Shown piece after piece: positions 23,248 to 31,526 of a stretch of DNA of 31,580 nt. A model generated the notes under the pieces. The model saw only the letters and a program-made list of their open reading frames with translations. It had not been told where the DNA came from and did no database searches. Every line of letters starts with the position of its first letter. Position 1 is the first letter of the stretch. The DNA is taken from positions 1-31,580 of the forward strand of contig NZ_CALIXW010000011.1 of assembly GCF_938046015.1 (NCBI RefSeq), read 5' to 3'. A program made the translations under genes and the position numbers. Source of the DNA: an uncultured Porphyromonas sp. GTDB taxonomy: Bacteria > Bacteroidota > Bacteroidia > Bacteroidales > Porphyromonadaceae.

Positions 23248-23273
23248 GCTAGGGGGCGTACTCGGTGGAGGGT

Positions 23274-24182
23274 CTAGAGGACGAAGGCCGAGTGTCCGAT
23301 GAGGTTGCCATCGGCGAAGAAGCGGATCTGGTAGGTACCGCTCTGCAGGCTCTCCTCTACCGTCCAGTACATGCTGAGGGTCGTCTCCTCGCCGTTGTAC
23401 TCGATCTCGCGACGGATGGAGTAGGGGATCTGCTTGCCCTCGAAGGCGAAGGTGCCTGCACCAGGCTTCACCAGGAGCTCATCGTTGGGCTGCATGATGC
23501 GGCAGTAGATGGTCTTGTTGCCGACGGCTGCGGTGACGTTCTTGGCGATGGTGAACTGGATGCTGAGCGTCGTGATCTTGCCGATGTGCTTCGTCCGCTT
23601 ATTGCGCTTGTCGAGGGGCGTGACGCTGATGGCTGTGGCATCGAGCTTGGCGGCGAGCTTGACACGACTGGTCAGCTCCTCCTTCTCGCCCGCCAGCTGC
23701 TGGGCGTGGCTGGTGGCGCGCTCGTAGTTGGCCTTGACCTCGCTGTTCTCGGCGCGTAGTCGGGCATTGGTGGCCTGCAGGGAGTCGATCTGCACGACGT
23801 AGCTGCGCAGGACATTGCGGAGGGTCGAGACCTCGCCCTCGAGCTGGGAGATGCGCTTGGCACTGGTAGCCTTATTGCTCTTGAGTTCCTTCTGTAGCTG
23901 CTCTACCTTGGCACGCTCGGCGAGGATCTGGCTGATGAGGGAGTCGGTAGCGAGCGAGAAGCGCTGCTCGCCGCTCTGGCCAGAGGAGAGCTTCTGATAC
24001 TGGATGTCGTACTCGGCGGCGAGCTTCGTCAGCTCCTCCTGCATACGGTCCTTGGACTCCTGGGCCATGATCTCGGTCTGCTCGGCGAAGGTGGCACGCT
24101 CGCGGCGTAGGATGAAGACGAAGCTGACGATCAGGGCGATGATGACGACGGCGGCGCCTATGATGACGGTCTTTACTTTCAT
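23274..24182 (-). CDS. membrane-anchored coiled-coil protein of unknown function
   Basis: The 302-residue product has one N-terminal membrane anchor (VIIGAAVVIIALIVSFVFIL, about residues 6-25). A long heptad-rich coiled coil follows at about 30-185, with breaks around the SSGQSGEQ and SNKATSAK segments. The C-terminal beta domain (about 195-302) contains ITTLSIQFTIAKNVTAAVG, IYCRIMQPNDELL and GTYQIRFFADGNLIG, a pattern like an Ig-type sandwich. The arrangement suggests an envelope protein with a stalk and a globular head. I recognise similar proteins as common uncharacterised members in Bacteroidales but not a named family. It is the last gene of the seven-gene operon, 16 bases after the DUF3256-like gene, so a role in envelope assembly is plausible but unproven. 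Confidence 0.85.
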   Translation of the reverse strand: MKVKTVIIGAAVVIIALIVSFVFILRRERATFAEQTEIMAQESKDRMQEELTKLAAEYDIQYQKLSSGQSGEQRFSLATDSLISQILAERAKVEQLQKELKSNKATSAKRISQLEGEVSTLRNVLRSYVVQIDSLQATNARLRAENSEVKANYERATSHAQQLAGEKEELTSRVKLAAKLDATAISVTPLDKRNKRTKHIGKITTLSIQFTIAKNVTAAVGNKTIYCRIMQPNDELLVKPGAGTFAFEGKQIPYSIRREIEYNGEETTLSMYWTVEESLQSGTYQIRFFADGNLIGHSAFVL

Positions 24183-24198
24183 TGAAGGGCGTGAAGAA

Positions 24199-24849
24199 TT
24201 AGGGATGCTGGAAGGGAGCGAAGTCCTTCCCCGACCAGCGGGCTAGGAGCAGAGGGAGGCGATCGATGAGTGCCTGTAGCCCCGGGAGCTTGCTGTCCTC
24301 AGGCTGCAGCAGGAGTGAGGGCCGCGCGCAGAGGCAGCCCACCATATCGTCCCAAGTGAGCTCGAGGTGCAGGGGGCTGAGGAGCTCCCCAAGGCGCACC
24401 GTAGCGGCCGAATTCGGGTCGAGGCGGAGTCTCTGGATGAAATCCTCTGCTGTGGGGAGCGTGAGGAAGGGACGTGTGACGACCTGACCCGCCGAGTCCA
24501 GGAGGCTCACCCGACTGTCGGTCTGCGGCGAGCTGACCTGCTCGACCACGAGCACATACCTCCCCTGACCCATCAGGGGCATGAGCTGGACGCTGGCGCG
24601 TGAGACTGGGCTAGTCCTCAGGATGAGGCTGCGCCCGTCGTAGCGGAGGAGCTGGACGCTGTCGCCGAGCTGGAGGGGGAGCTGTAGGCTGCCCTGGGCA
24701 AGGGCCTTGTCGAGGGTCTCGAGCTGGGATTCCTCCAGCAGCTGCGTCGTCTCCAGCGCACTACGCAGCTGCTTGCGTAGAGGTTCGGCGCTGAGGCCTG
24801 CGTAGCCGAGGAGCAGCAGGCAGAGGATATAGAGGCTGCGCTTGATCAT
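24199..24849 (-). CDS. DUF3256-like secreted protein
   Basis: The 216-residue protein has a signal peptide (MIKRSLYILCLLLLGYAGLSA, cleavage near residue 21). The mature protein has LQLPLQLGDSVQLLRYDGRS and VQLMPLMGQGRYVLVVEQVS, beta-type repeats, then PTAEDFIQRL and HLELTWDDMVGCLCARPSLL, and a Leu/Pro-rich tail. The order and spacing recall DUF3256, a Bacteroidales family of unknown role; this recognition is from memory and moderate. It carries a Cys pair (GCLCA) that could form a disulfide or bind metal. Spacing of 24 bases from kdsA and 16 to the next gene places it in the operon. It probably works in the periplasm with the downstream coiled-coil protein. Confidence 0.8.
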   Translation of the reverse strand: MIKRSLYILCLLLLGYAGLSAEPLRKQLRSALETTQLLEESQLETLDKALAQGSLQLPLQLGDSVQLLRYDGRSLILRTSPVSRASVQLMPLMGQGRYVLVVEQVSSPQTDSRVSLLDSAGQVVTRPFLTLPTAEDFIQRLRLDPNSAATVRLGELLSPLHLELTWDDMVGCLCARPSLLLQPEDSKLPGLQALIDRLPLLLARWSGKDFAPFQHP

Positions 24850-24873
24850 ATCACTAGAGTAAGGGGTGGGGAA

Positions 24874-25677
24874 CTAGAGGGCTTGACGAAGACGGACGAG
24901 GCGCTCGAGGAGCGGGCCGAAGAGCTCCAGCGGGAGCATGTTCGCCCCGTCACTCTTGGCACGCGCGGGGTCGGGGTGCGTCTCGAAGAAGAGGCCATCG
25001 ACGCCGACAGCGACCGCTGCCTTGGCGATGGTCTCGATGAGCTGAGGCTTACCCCCCGTGACGCCCGAGGCCTGATTGGGGCGCTGCAGCGAGTGTGTGA
25101 CGTCCATCACGACGGGAAAGCCCGAGCTTTGCATCGCAGGGATATTAGTGAAGTCCACGACGAGGTCGGAGTAGCCGAAGCTATTGCCGCGCTCGGTGAG
25201 GATGACCTGCTCGTTGCCGCACTCGGTGACCTTGTGCGCGGCGTGCTCCATGCCTGAGGCGGCGAGGAACTGCCCCTTCTTGATGTTCACCATCTTGCCC
25301 GTGCGCGCTGCCGCAGCGATGAGATCGGTCTGGCGGCAGAGGAAGGCGGGGATCTGCAGGACGTCGATGTCGTAGCTGGCCGCTAGCTCCGCCTCCTGCG
25401 TCTCGTGGATGTCGGTGACCACAGGGATGTCGAAGGTCTCACGCACACGGCGCAGTACCTTCAGCGCACGCTCGTCGCCGATGCCGGTGAAGCTATCCAC
25501 GCGGGAGCGGTTGGCCTTGCGGTACGAGCCCTTGAAGATATAGGGGATACTGAGGCGATGCGTCAGCTCGACGATGCGCTCCGCGATGTAGAGGGGCGTC
25601 TCCTCGTCCTCGATGGCACAGGGGCCAGCCATGAGGAAGAAGTTGGGGCTGGCCGTGAGGTCTTTGTAGTGGATCAT
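24874..25677 (-). CDS. kdsA: 3-deoxy-8-phosphooctulonate (Kdo-8-phosphate) synthase
   Basis: The 267-residue enzyme condenses phosphoenolpyruvate with arabinose 5-phosphate to Kdo-8-phosphate, the first committed step to the Kdo of LPS. I start it at the ATG at 25677 (MIHYKDL). The frame extends to 25764, but those residues are the reverse-frame image of the miaA end and no homologue has them. Motifs: FLMAGPCAIED (about 13-23), YIFKGSYRKANRSR (phosphate/PEP site), VVTDIHE, VNIKKGQFLAASGM, TERGNSFGYSDLVVDF and VMDVTHSLQRPNQASG, all in family order. N-terminal SPNFFLMAG lacks Cys at the metal position, so it is probably the metal-independent type; that is an inference. It starts seven bases past the miaA stop. 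Confidence 0.97.
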   Translation of the reverse strand: MIHYKDLTASPNFFLMAGPCAIEDEETPLYIAERIVELTHRLSIPYIFKGSYRKANRSRVDSFTGIGDERALKVLRRVRETFDIPVVTDIHETQEAELAASYDIDVLQIPAFLCRQTDLIAAAARTGKMVNIKKGQFLAASGMEHAAHKVTECGNEQVILTERGNSFGYSDLVVDFTNIPAMQSSGFPVVMDVTHSLQRPNQASGVTGGKPQLIETIAKAAVAVGVDGLFFETHPDPARAKSDGANMLPLELFGPLLERLVRLRQAL

Positions 25678-25684
25678 ATCTTGT

Positions 25685-26620
25685 CTAGTCTGCAGTGTGC
25701 TGCTGCCAGCGCTCCCAGAGGCTGAGGGCCTCGGCGAGCTGAGCCGAGCGCGGCTGCGTGGCATCTATATAGTGTAGGGTGAAGCCGCGGCGCTCCATGC
25801 CTCTGAACCACGTCATCTGCCGCTTGGCGAACTGATGGATGGCCGTCTCAAGGCCGCGGTACATCGCCTCGTAGCTGAGCTCGCCCGTGAGGTGCAGCGT
25901 GAGGAAGCGGTACTCCAGCCCGTAGCGGAGGAGCGTCTCGGGGGCTATGCCCGCCTCCAGCAGCCCTCTGACCTCGCCGAGCATATCCTGCTCCTCGAGG
26001 CGCTCCCTGAGGCGGCGCGAGATACGCTGGCGGCGCTCCTCGCGCTCTAGGTCAAGGCAGAGGATACAGCTGTCGATAGGCGGGTAGCAGCTGTGCGCGA
26101 GGCCTGCGCTGCGCTGCTGGGCGATGTAGTCGGCGATCTCGATGGCGCGGATGGCGCGGGCGGGGGAGTCGAGGTCGGTGACGTTGTGCAGCGGGCCGTA
26201 GCTCGCCAGCCGCTCGCGCAGCTCCTCCATCGTAGCCCCCTGCAGCGAGGCGCGCAGGGCTTCGTCGGGCGTCACGTCGGGTAGCTGGTAGCCGCCCAAC
26301 ACGCTCTCGGCATAGAGCCCCGTCCCCCCGCAGAGGATGGGCAGGGCGCCGCGCGCCACGATCCCAGCATAGGCCTCGTGGAAGGCCTGCTGCCAGGCGA
26401 AGAGGTTGTACTGCTCGCCCGCGGGGACGATGTCTATGAGGTGGTAGGGGATGTGCTTGCCCTCGAGCTCGTACTCGGATAGGTCCTTGCCCGTGCCGAT
26501 GTCCATCCCGCGGTAGACCTGGCGGGAGTCTGCGCTGAGCAGCTCCCCACCGAGGTGATCCGCGAGCTGGACAGCCAGAGCCGTCTTACCTGAGGCGGTA
26601 GGCCCGAGGAGGCTCAGCAT
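25685..26620 (-). CDS. miaA: tRNA dimethylallyltransferase
   Basis: The 311-residue enzyme adds a dimethylallyl group to N6 of A37 in tRNAs reading UNN codons. The P-loop GPTASGKT is at residues 6-13. SADSRQVYRGMDIGTGKD (about 34-51), with the catalytic Asp in ADSRQVY, is the family signature. PYHLIDIV and GGTGLYAESVL (about 97-107) follow. Near the C-terminus YRGLETAIHQFAKRQMTWFR is the family's Q-x-A-K-R-Q-x-T-W-x-R motif. Length is normal. It starts two bases past the guaB stop and is followed by kdsA after seven bases. Translational coupling with guaB is likely. The pairing with kdsA has no known mechanistic reason. Confidence 0.97.
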   Translation of the reverse strand: MLSLLGPTASGKTALAVQLADHLGGELLSADSRQVYRGMDIGTGKDLSEYELEGKHIPYHLIDIVPAGEQYNLFAWQQAFHEAYAGIVARGALPILCGGTGLYAESVLGGYQLPDVTPDEALRASLQGATMEELRERLASYGPLHNVTDLDSPARAIRAIEIADYIAQQRSAGLAHSCYPPIDSCILCLDLEREERRQRISRRLRERLEEQDMLGEVRGLLEAGIAPETLLRYGLEYRFLTLHLTGELSYEAMYRGLETAIHQFAKRQMTWFRGMERRGFTLHYIDATQPRSAQLAEALSLWERWQQHTAD

Positions 26621-26622
26621 GC

Positions 26623-28119
26623 CTAGCCTCTATCCTTGAGGATGACGTCGTGTGCCCCGCCCTCGACGATGGAGGTACTGGAGACGAGCGTGATCTTGGC
26701 CGTACGCTGGAACTGCTGCAGCGTCGTGGAGCCGCAGCTGCACATCGTGGCCTTCATCTTGCCGAGCGTCACCGCTAGGTTGTCCTTCAGCTTCCCAGCA
26801 TAGGGGACATAGCTATCGACGCCCTCCTCGAACTTGAGGCCGTCGGTGCCGCCACTGTCGTAGCGCTGCCAGTTCTGAGCGCGGTTCGAGCCTTCGCCCC
26901 AGTACTCCTTGACGATGTTGTTACCGATCTTGAGCTTGCGCGTGGGGGACTCGTCGAAGCGGGCGAAGTAGCGGCCCATCATCAGGAAGTCCGCACCCAT
27001 AGCGATGGCCAGCGTCATGTGATAGTCGTGTACCAGCCCGCCGTCGCTACAGATAGGGATGTACTGGCCCGTCTCCTCGAAGTAGCGGTCACGAGCCTGA
27101 GCCACGTCGATGATCGCCGTAGCCTGCCCGCGGCCGATGCCCTTCTGCTCGCGGGTGATGCAGATGGAGCCACCGCCGATACCGACCTTGACGAAGTCCG
27201 CACCAGCGTCCGCTAGGTAGCGGAAGCCCTCCTCATCGACCACGTTCCCCGCACCGACGAGTACCTTGTCGCCGTAGGTATCCTTGATCCAGCGCAGCGT
27301 GTCATACTGCCACTCTGAGTAGCCGTCCGAGGAGTCGATGCACAGCACGTCGGCACCTGCCTCGACGAGGGCTGGGATGCGCTCACGGAAGTCGCGGGTA
27401 TTGATCCCGGCACCGACCAGCAGCTCCTTGGTATGCTTATTGGATAGCTCCACGGGGTTCTCCTTGTGGTCGTCGTAGTCCTTGCGGAAGACGAGGTAGA
27501 CGAGCTTGTCCTGCTCGTCGATGATGGGTAGGGTATTGAGCTTATGCTCCCAGATGATGTTGTTAGCCTCCTTGAGCGAGATGCCGAGGCGGCCGACCTT
27601 GAGCTTGGCAAAGGGCGTCATGAAGTCCTCGACGCGGGCATCCTCGGGTGTGGCGCCGAGGCGATAGTCGCGGCTGGTGACGATGCCGAGGAGACGGCCG
27701 TTGGGGCTGCCGTCTTCGGTGACGCCTATGGTGGAGTGTCCCGTCTGGCGGCGCAGGGCGAGGACCTCACGAAGGGTAGCATCGGGGCGGATGTTGGAGT
27801 CGCTGGAGACGAAGCCCGCCTTGAACTTCTTGACGCGGCGTACCATCTCGGCCTGCTCTGCGATGGGCTGCGAGCCGAAGATGAAGGAGAGCCCCCCATT
27901 GCGTGCCAGCTCTATGGCCAGCGTGTCGTTGGATACCGACTGCATGATCGCCGAGACGAAGGGGATGTTGAGTCGGATGCGAGACTCCTGGCCACGGGCG
28001 AAGCGCACGAGTGGGGTCTGTAGCGAGACGTTCTGCGGCGTGCATTCGCGCGTCGTGAGCCCAGGGATGAGGAGGTACTCCCCGAAGGTACGAGATACTT
28101 CGTTTACGAGTATAGCCAT
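26623..28119 (-). CDS. guaB: IMP dehydrogenase, Tritrichomonas-like subtype
   Basis: The 498-residue enzyme oxidises IMP to XMP, the committed step to GTP. GIGGGSICITREQKGIGRG gives catalytic Cys320, and two CBS domains lie at about 105-225 (TVLREV-like start; MTPFAKLKVG). The mobile flap SNRAQNWQRYD holds the Arg/Tyr dyad used as base. The overall sequence (FGEYLLIPGLTT, SDSNIRPD, INTRDFRERIPALVEAGADV, GEGSNRAQNWQRYD) follows the IMPDH of the protist T. foetus more closely than E. coli GuaB, as far as I can recall those sequences. The C-terminal part (TMCSCGSTTLQQFQ; VSSTSIVEGGAHDVILKDRG) is also that subtype. It lies 27 bases after ribBA and two before miaA. GTP made here is the substrate of RibA. 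Confidence 0.96.
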   Translation of the reverse strand: MAILVNEVSRTFGEYLLIPGLTTRECTPQNVSLQTPLVRFARGQESRIRLNIPFVSAIMQSVSNDTLAIELARNGGLSFIFGSQPIAEQAEMVRRVKKFKAGFVSSDSNIRPDATLREVLALRRQTGHSTIGVTEDGSPNGRLLGIVTSRDYRLGATPEDARVEDFMTPFAKLKVGRLGISLKEANNIIWEHKLNTLPIIDEQDKLVYLVFRKDYDDHKENPVELSNKHTKELLVGAGINTRDFRERIPALVEAGADVLCIDSSDGYSEWQYDTLRWIKDTYGDKVLVGAGNVVDEEGFRYLADAGADFVKVGIGGGSICITREQKGIGRGQATAIIDVAQARDRYFEETGQYIPICSDGGLVHDYHMTLAIAMGADFLMMGRYFARFDESPTRKLKIGNNIVKEYWGEGSNRAQNWQRYDSGGTDGLKFEEGVDSYVPYAGKLKDNLAVTLGKMKATMCSCGSTTLQQFQRTAKITLVSSTSIVEGGAHDVILKDRG

Positions 28120-28146
28120 GATGCTTATGGGATTAGGGTTGTGCTC

Positions 28147-29364
28147 TTATTTGACCTTGTGCAGGATGTGCCCCATGCGTTCCTTCTTGGTCTGCATGTA
28201 GAAGGCGTTGTGTTCGTTGGGCTGGACCTCGAGCGGGACGCTCTCCACGACCTGAAGGCCGTAGCCCTCGAGGCCGACGCGCTTGATGGGGTTATTGCTC
28301 ATCAGGCGCATCTGGCGGACGCCGAGCTGCTGGAGGATCTGCGCCCCGACGCCGTAGTCACGTTCGTCGGCCTTGTGCCCGAGGTGGAGGTTGGCATCGA
28401 CGGTGTCGAGCCCTTCCTCCTGGAGCTTGTAGGCGCGTATCTTCTCCATCAGACCGATGCCACGGCCCTCTTGGTTGAGGTAGACGATGAGGCCGCGGCC
28501 CTCCTTCTCGATGAGCTCCATGGCCTTGTGCAGCTGCTCGCCGCACTCACAGCGCATCGAGCCGAAGATGTCCCCTGTAGCACAGCTGGAGTGGACGCGC
28601 ACCAGTACGGGCTCGCCATTAGCGATGTCGCCCTTCAGGAGAGCGATGTGCTCGAGGCCGTTGCTCTTCTGTCGGAAGGGGATGAGGTGGAACTGTCCCC
28701 ACTGCGTGGGCATCAGTACCTCCTCGCCACGCTCTACGATGCTCTCGGTGCGCAGGCGGTAGGCGATGAGGTCCTTGATGGTGATGATCTTGAGTCCGAA
28801 GCGCTGGGCGATCTCCCAGAGCTGGGGTAGGCGCGCCATCGTGCCATCGTCGTTGATGATCTCGATGAGGGCGGCGACGGGCTGTAGGCCTGCTAGGCGT
28901 GCCAGGTCCACGGCGGCCTCGGTGTGCCCTGCACGGCGCAGGACGCCCTTGCTGCGGGCGCGGAGCGGACAGACGTGCCCAGGGCGGGCCAGGTCTCCCG
29001 GCGTGATCGTGGGGTCGGCTAGGGCGAGGATCGTCTGCGCGCGGTCATACATAGAGACGCCCGTGGTGCAGCCGTTGCCGAGGCGATCGACGGTGACGGT
29101 GAAGGGGGTCTCATGCACGGAGGTATTGTTCGGGACCTGCATCTCGAGCTCGAGCTCTGCGGCGCGCTCCTCGGTGATGGGGGCGCAGAGGACGCCTCGG
29201 CCGTAGCGCATCATGAAGTTGACCTTCTCGGGTGTGACCTTCTCGGCCGCGATGATGAAGTCGCCTTCGTTCTCTCGATCCTCGTCATCGACGACGATGA
29301 CGAACTGGCCGTTACGGAAGTCCTCGAGGGCCTCCTCTATCGTGTTTAGCTTGATGTCACTCAT
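28147..29364 (-). CDS. ribBA: bifunctional DHBP synthase / GTP cyclohydrolase II
   Basis: The 405-residue fusion makes two riboflavin precursors. Residues about 1-203 are 3,4-dihydroxy-2-butanone 4-phosphate synthase, with DDEDRENEGDFIIAAE (acidic metal loop) and RPGHVCPLRARSKGVLRRAGHTEA (Cys and His active-site residues). Residues about 210-405 are GTP cyclohydrolase II, with VRVHSSCATGDIFGSMRCEC providing the three zinc cysteines. YLNQEGRGIGL and NNPIKRVGLEGYG hold the catalytic and GTP-binding residues. Both halves look intact. Its ATG overlaps the stop of the lptF/G gene (29361-29364), so translation is coupled. Other rib genes are not in the window. It consumes GTP whose supply depends on the downstream guaB gene. 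Confidence 0.97.
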   Translation of the reverse strand: MSDIKLNTIEEALEDFRNGQFVIVVDDEDRENEGDFIIAAEKVTPEKVNFMMRYGRGVLCAPITEERAAELELEMQVPNNTSVHETPFTVTVDRLGNGCTTGVSMYDRAQTILALADPTITPGDLARPGHVCPLRARSKGVLRRAGHTEAAVDLARLAGLQPVAALIEIINDDGTMARLPQLWEIAQRFGLKIITIKDLIAYRLRTESIVERGEEVLMPTQWGQFHLIPFRQKSNGLEHIALLKGDIANGEPVLVRVHSSCATGDIFGSMRCECGEQLHKAMELIEKEGRGLIVYLNQEGRGIGLMEKIRAYKLQEEGLDTVDANLHLGHKADERDYGVGAQILQQLGVRQMRLMSNNPIKRVGLEGYGLQVVESVPLEVQPNEHNAFYMQTKKERMGHILHKVK

Positions 29365-31373
29365 TGCATACTATATATATGGTCCTCCGTGGTGGGGGAT
29401 GGTTCGTCTTGGACTGGGGATAGCTTGGTCTCGGCCTCGCGGGTGGCGGCCTTCGCCGTCAGCTCGCTGAGGGTCTGCAGGCTGTAGTAGGTGGTGTCGA
29501 GGTCGCCCTTGAGGTGGCGCCTATTGCTGCGTATCAGTAGGGATAGTGGCAGGGATATCGGGAGCAAGGCTCCTAGGATACGGGAGTAGAGTCGATGCCT
29601 CGGGAGGAAGCGCGAGATCCTGTCGGGCAGTAGGGGCAGGTCATTGAGCTTGCCCACGAGGAGGCGGTCACGGGAGTGATGCAGGCCCTCGACGATCTGG
29701 TCGAGCTGCTGGCTAAGCTGCTCCAGCTCGGGGAAGCGTCCGCCCTGCAGCCACAGCTTGGGTGTCGGGGCGCTTAGCTGAGGCGACCGGCGTAGCTCCT
29801 TCGTCAGTGCGAGCGCTCTGATGATGAGCTGCTGACCTTCCTTGTAGTCCGTCTCCTCGAGTGTCAAGTCCTGATAGACGACCTGGCGCACGCCGAGGGT
29901 ACCCATGAGGCGGCGGAAGAAGATGAGGTAGGCCTCGGCATTGAGCGCGGCGGAGTCGCGGTTGGCCTGATAGGAGAGGTAGATCCCGACGGGCAGCAGG
30001 ACGATGTTGCTCAGCCACATCCCTAGCCATACGGGTAGGTCACCGCTGCGCAGCATGTTCGTCCCCAGTGAGTCGATACTGTAGTAGATGATAAAGAAGA
30101 AGATCGAGACGATCACGGGCATCCCGATACCGCCGCGGCGCACGATGGCCCCCAGCGGCGCGCCGATGAGGAAGAAGATCAGGCAGGCCACGCAGGTGGT
30201 GAACTTGCGGTGCCACTCCTGGCGGAAGGTGCGGTAGGCGTAGAAGGTCGCCTCGTCGTCGTCGCGGAAGTAGCTCGCCTGTCCCTGCTGCTGCTCTAGT
30301 CGGTTCAGTGCCCCGGTCACGATACGCAGGCTGTCGCCGAGGGTCGTGAGCTCCAGGAGGCTATCCCCGTCGATCGTGCTGCCTGCCATACGCTCGCTGA
30401 GGCGCTGCAGCTCCTTGTGGCGGCGGCGCTCCTCGGCGCTGTCGAGGGCGGGGTAGCTGAAGCCCTGATAGTGTGCTGCCGCTAGGTCGCGCGTCACGGC
30501 CGTAGCGTAGTAGCTGCGGGTGCTGTCGATGACTAAGGCTGTCGAGTCGATGGCCTTGCTGAGCTGGGCGAGGTTCTTCGTGATGTAGAGCCCGCCGAGC
30601 TGCTTCTCGTCCTGGACGCTGAAGTTGGCATTGTAGGGGATGAAGGTCTCGCTGTAGGCGAAGTGCGGGAGCATGTAGGGTACAGGCTCCGTCGAGGTAT
30701 TATAGGTCTGGGCACGGAGGTTCTCATAGCTCTGTCCATCGTAGAGCTTGAGGACGAGGAACTTCTTACTCTTATCCATCACCAGGCGCCCTGAGTCGGC
30801 CCGTATGATACGCGGGTTGAGGTAGCCCTTGCTCATGTCGTAGACCATCAGCTGCCGTAGCTGGCCGTTCTCGGGGAGGCGCTCCTTGGCGTAGAGGCTA
30901 TAGCCTGGGATGCCGGTATAGAAGACGCCCGGCGGGATCTCGAGCTCGGGGGCGGCCGTCTTGGCCGAGAGCACGAGGTTCCACATCTGCACCTGGGCGT
31001 TGATCATGAAGTCGTTCTGGAAGAAGAAGAGCCCCGTCGACATCGCCGCCACGAGCAGGAAGAGTGGGCGCATGATGCGGTAGAGGGGCATGCCCGCGGC
31101 CTTCATCGAGAGGAGCTCGAGGCGCTCACCGAGGTTGCCGAAGGTCATGAGTGAGGCCAGCAGGATGCCCAGCGGCATGGCCATCGGGAGGAAGGTGAAG
31201 GCGGCGTAGAAGATAATCTTGCCGAGTACGAACATACCCATGCCCTTGCCCACGAGCTCGTCCACATAGCGCCACAGGAACTGCATGACGACGAGGAACC
31301 AGCAAACCACCAGGCTCATCGCGAAGAGGGGCAGGAAGGTCTTGTATATGTATCGGTCTAATATCTTGAACAC
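29361..31373 (-). CDS. LptF/LptG family permease (LPS export), with long C-terminal extension
   Basis: The 670-residue protein belongs to the YjgP/YjgQ family, the membrane subunits of the LptB2FG ATP-binding cassette exporter that lifts LPS out of the inner membrane. It opens ILDRYIYKTFLPLFAMSLVV, then LPMAMPLGILLASLMTFGNLGERLELLSMKAAGMPLYRI, with the coupling-helix region that meets LptB. A periplasmic beta-jellyroll is at about 140-260. Three more segments near 390-470 include FFLIGAPLGAIVRRGGIGMPV. Beyond these lie about 200 extra residues with one more hydrophobic stretch (ILGALLPISLPLSLLI). E. coli LptF/G have about 360 residues, so this is nearly double. The LptF or LptG identity cannot be fixed. 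It is first in the operon, with a good promoter upstream. Confidence 0.93.
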   Translation of the reverse strand: MFKILDRYIYKTFLPLFAMSLVVCWFLVVMQFLWRYVDELVGKGMGMFVLGKIIFYAAFTFLPMAMPLGILLASLMTFGNLGERLELLSMKAAGMPLYRIMRPLFLLVAAMSTGLFFFQNDFMINAQVQMWNLVLSAKTAAPELEIPPGVFYTGIPGYSLYAKERLPENGQLRQLMVYDMSKGYLNPRIIRADSGRLVMDKSKKFLVLKLYDGQSYENLRAQTYNTSTEPVPYMLPHFAYSETFIPYNANFSVQDEKQLGGLYITKNLAQLSKAIDSTALVIDSTRSYYATAVTRDLAAAHYQGFSYPALDSAEERRRHKELQRLSERMAGSTIDGDSLLELTTLGDSLRIVTGALNRLEQQQGQASYFRDDDEATFYAYRTFRQEWHRKFTTCVACLIFFLIGAPLGAIVRRGGIGMPVIVSIFFFIIYYSIDSLGTNMLRSGDLPVWLGMWLSNIVLLPVGIYLSYQANRDSAALNAEAYLIFFRRLMGTLGVRQVVYQDLTLEETDYKEGQQLIIRALALTKELRRSPQLSAPTPKLWLQGGRFPELEQLSQQLDQIVEGLHHSRDRLLVGKLNDLPLLPDRISRFLPRHRLYSRILGALLPISLPLSLLIRSNRRHLKGDLDTTYYSLQTLSELTAKAATREAETKLSPVQDEPSPTTEDHIYSMQ

Positions 31374-31400
31374 GTCTACTACTACCTCTAATTTAGTTCA

Positions 31401-31433
31401 CAAAGATACGTCTTTGCTCCGAAGCCCCCAAAA
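31401..31433 (-). promoter_or_regulatory. promoter of the seven-gene lptF operon
   Basis: On the minus strand TTTG (31430-31433) is followed after 21 bases by TATCTTTG (31401-31408), a match to both Bacteroidetes promoter elements at a plausible spacing. The start near 31394 gives a leader of about 21 bases. This is the best promoter in the window. Confidence 0.75.
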
Positions 31434-31443
31434 GGAAAAAGGA

Positions 31444-31478
31444 GAGGGAGTAGCGACCATTCTGATCACTACTCCCTC
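31444..31478 (-). terminator. terminator of the tRNA-Val transcript
   Basis: A perfect 10-bp stem (GAGGGAGTAG with its complement at 31469-31478) is followed on the transcribed strand by TCCTTTTTCCTTTT. It lies 48 bases past the tRNA 3' end and just upstream of the lptF promoter. Confidence 0.9.
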
Positions 31479-31526
31479 CCTTGTAGATGGCTTGCGCTCG
31501 CTCTGTGGGCGAAGTGCGCTGAGGTG

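Larger units (their letters stand above)
22653..23273. other. gene-free stretch with the largest 22-bp array
   Basis: The stretch holds the uraA promoter box (22682-22689), a GC-rich segment without visible structure (22690-22903), the composite 22-bp array (22904-23155) and the terminator at 23211-23247. A 72-codon open frame (22888-23106, minus) runs through the array. Its KSNITF repeats come from the DNA repeats, so I do not call it a gene. Confidence 0.65.

Noticed and set aside
25678..25764. N-terminal extension of KdsA
   Set aside because: These 29 residues overlap the 3' end of miaA in another frame, and KdsA proteins begin where MIHYKDL starts.
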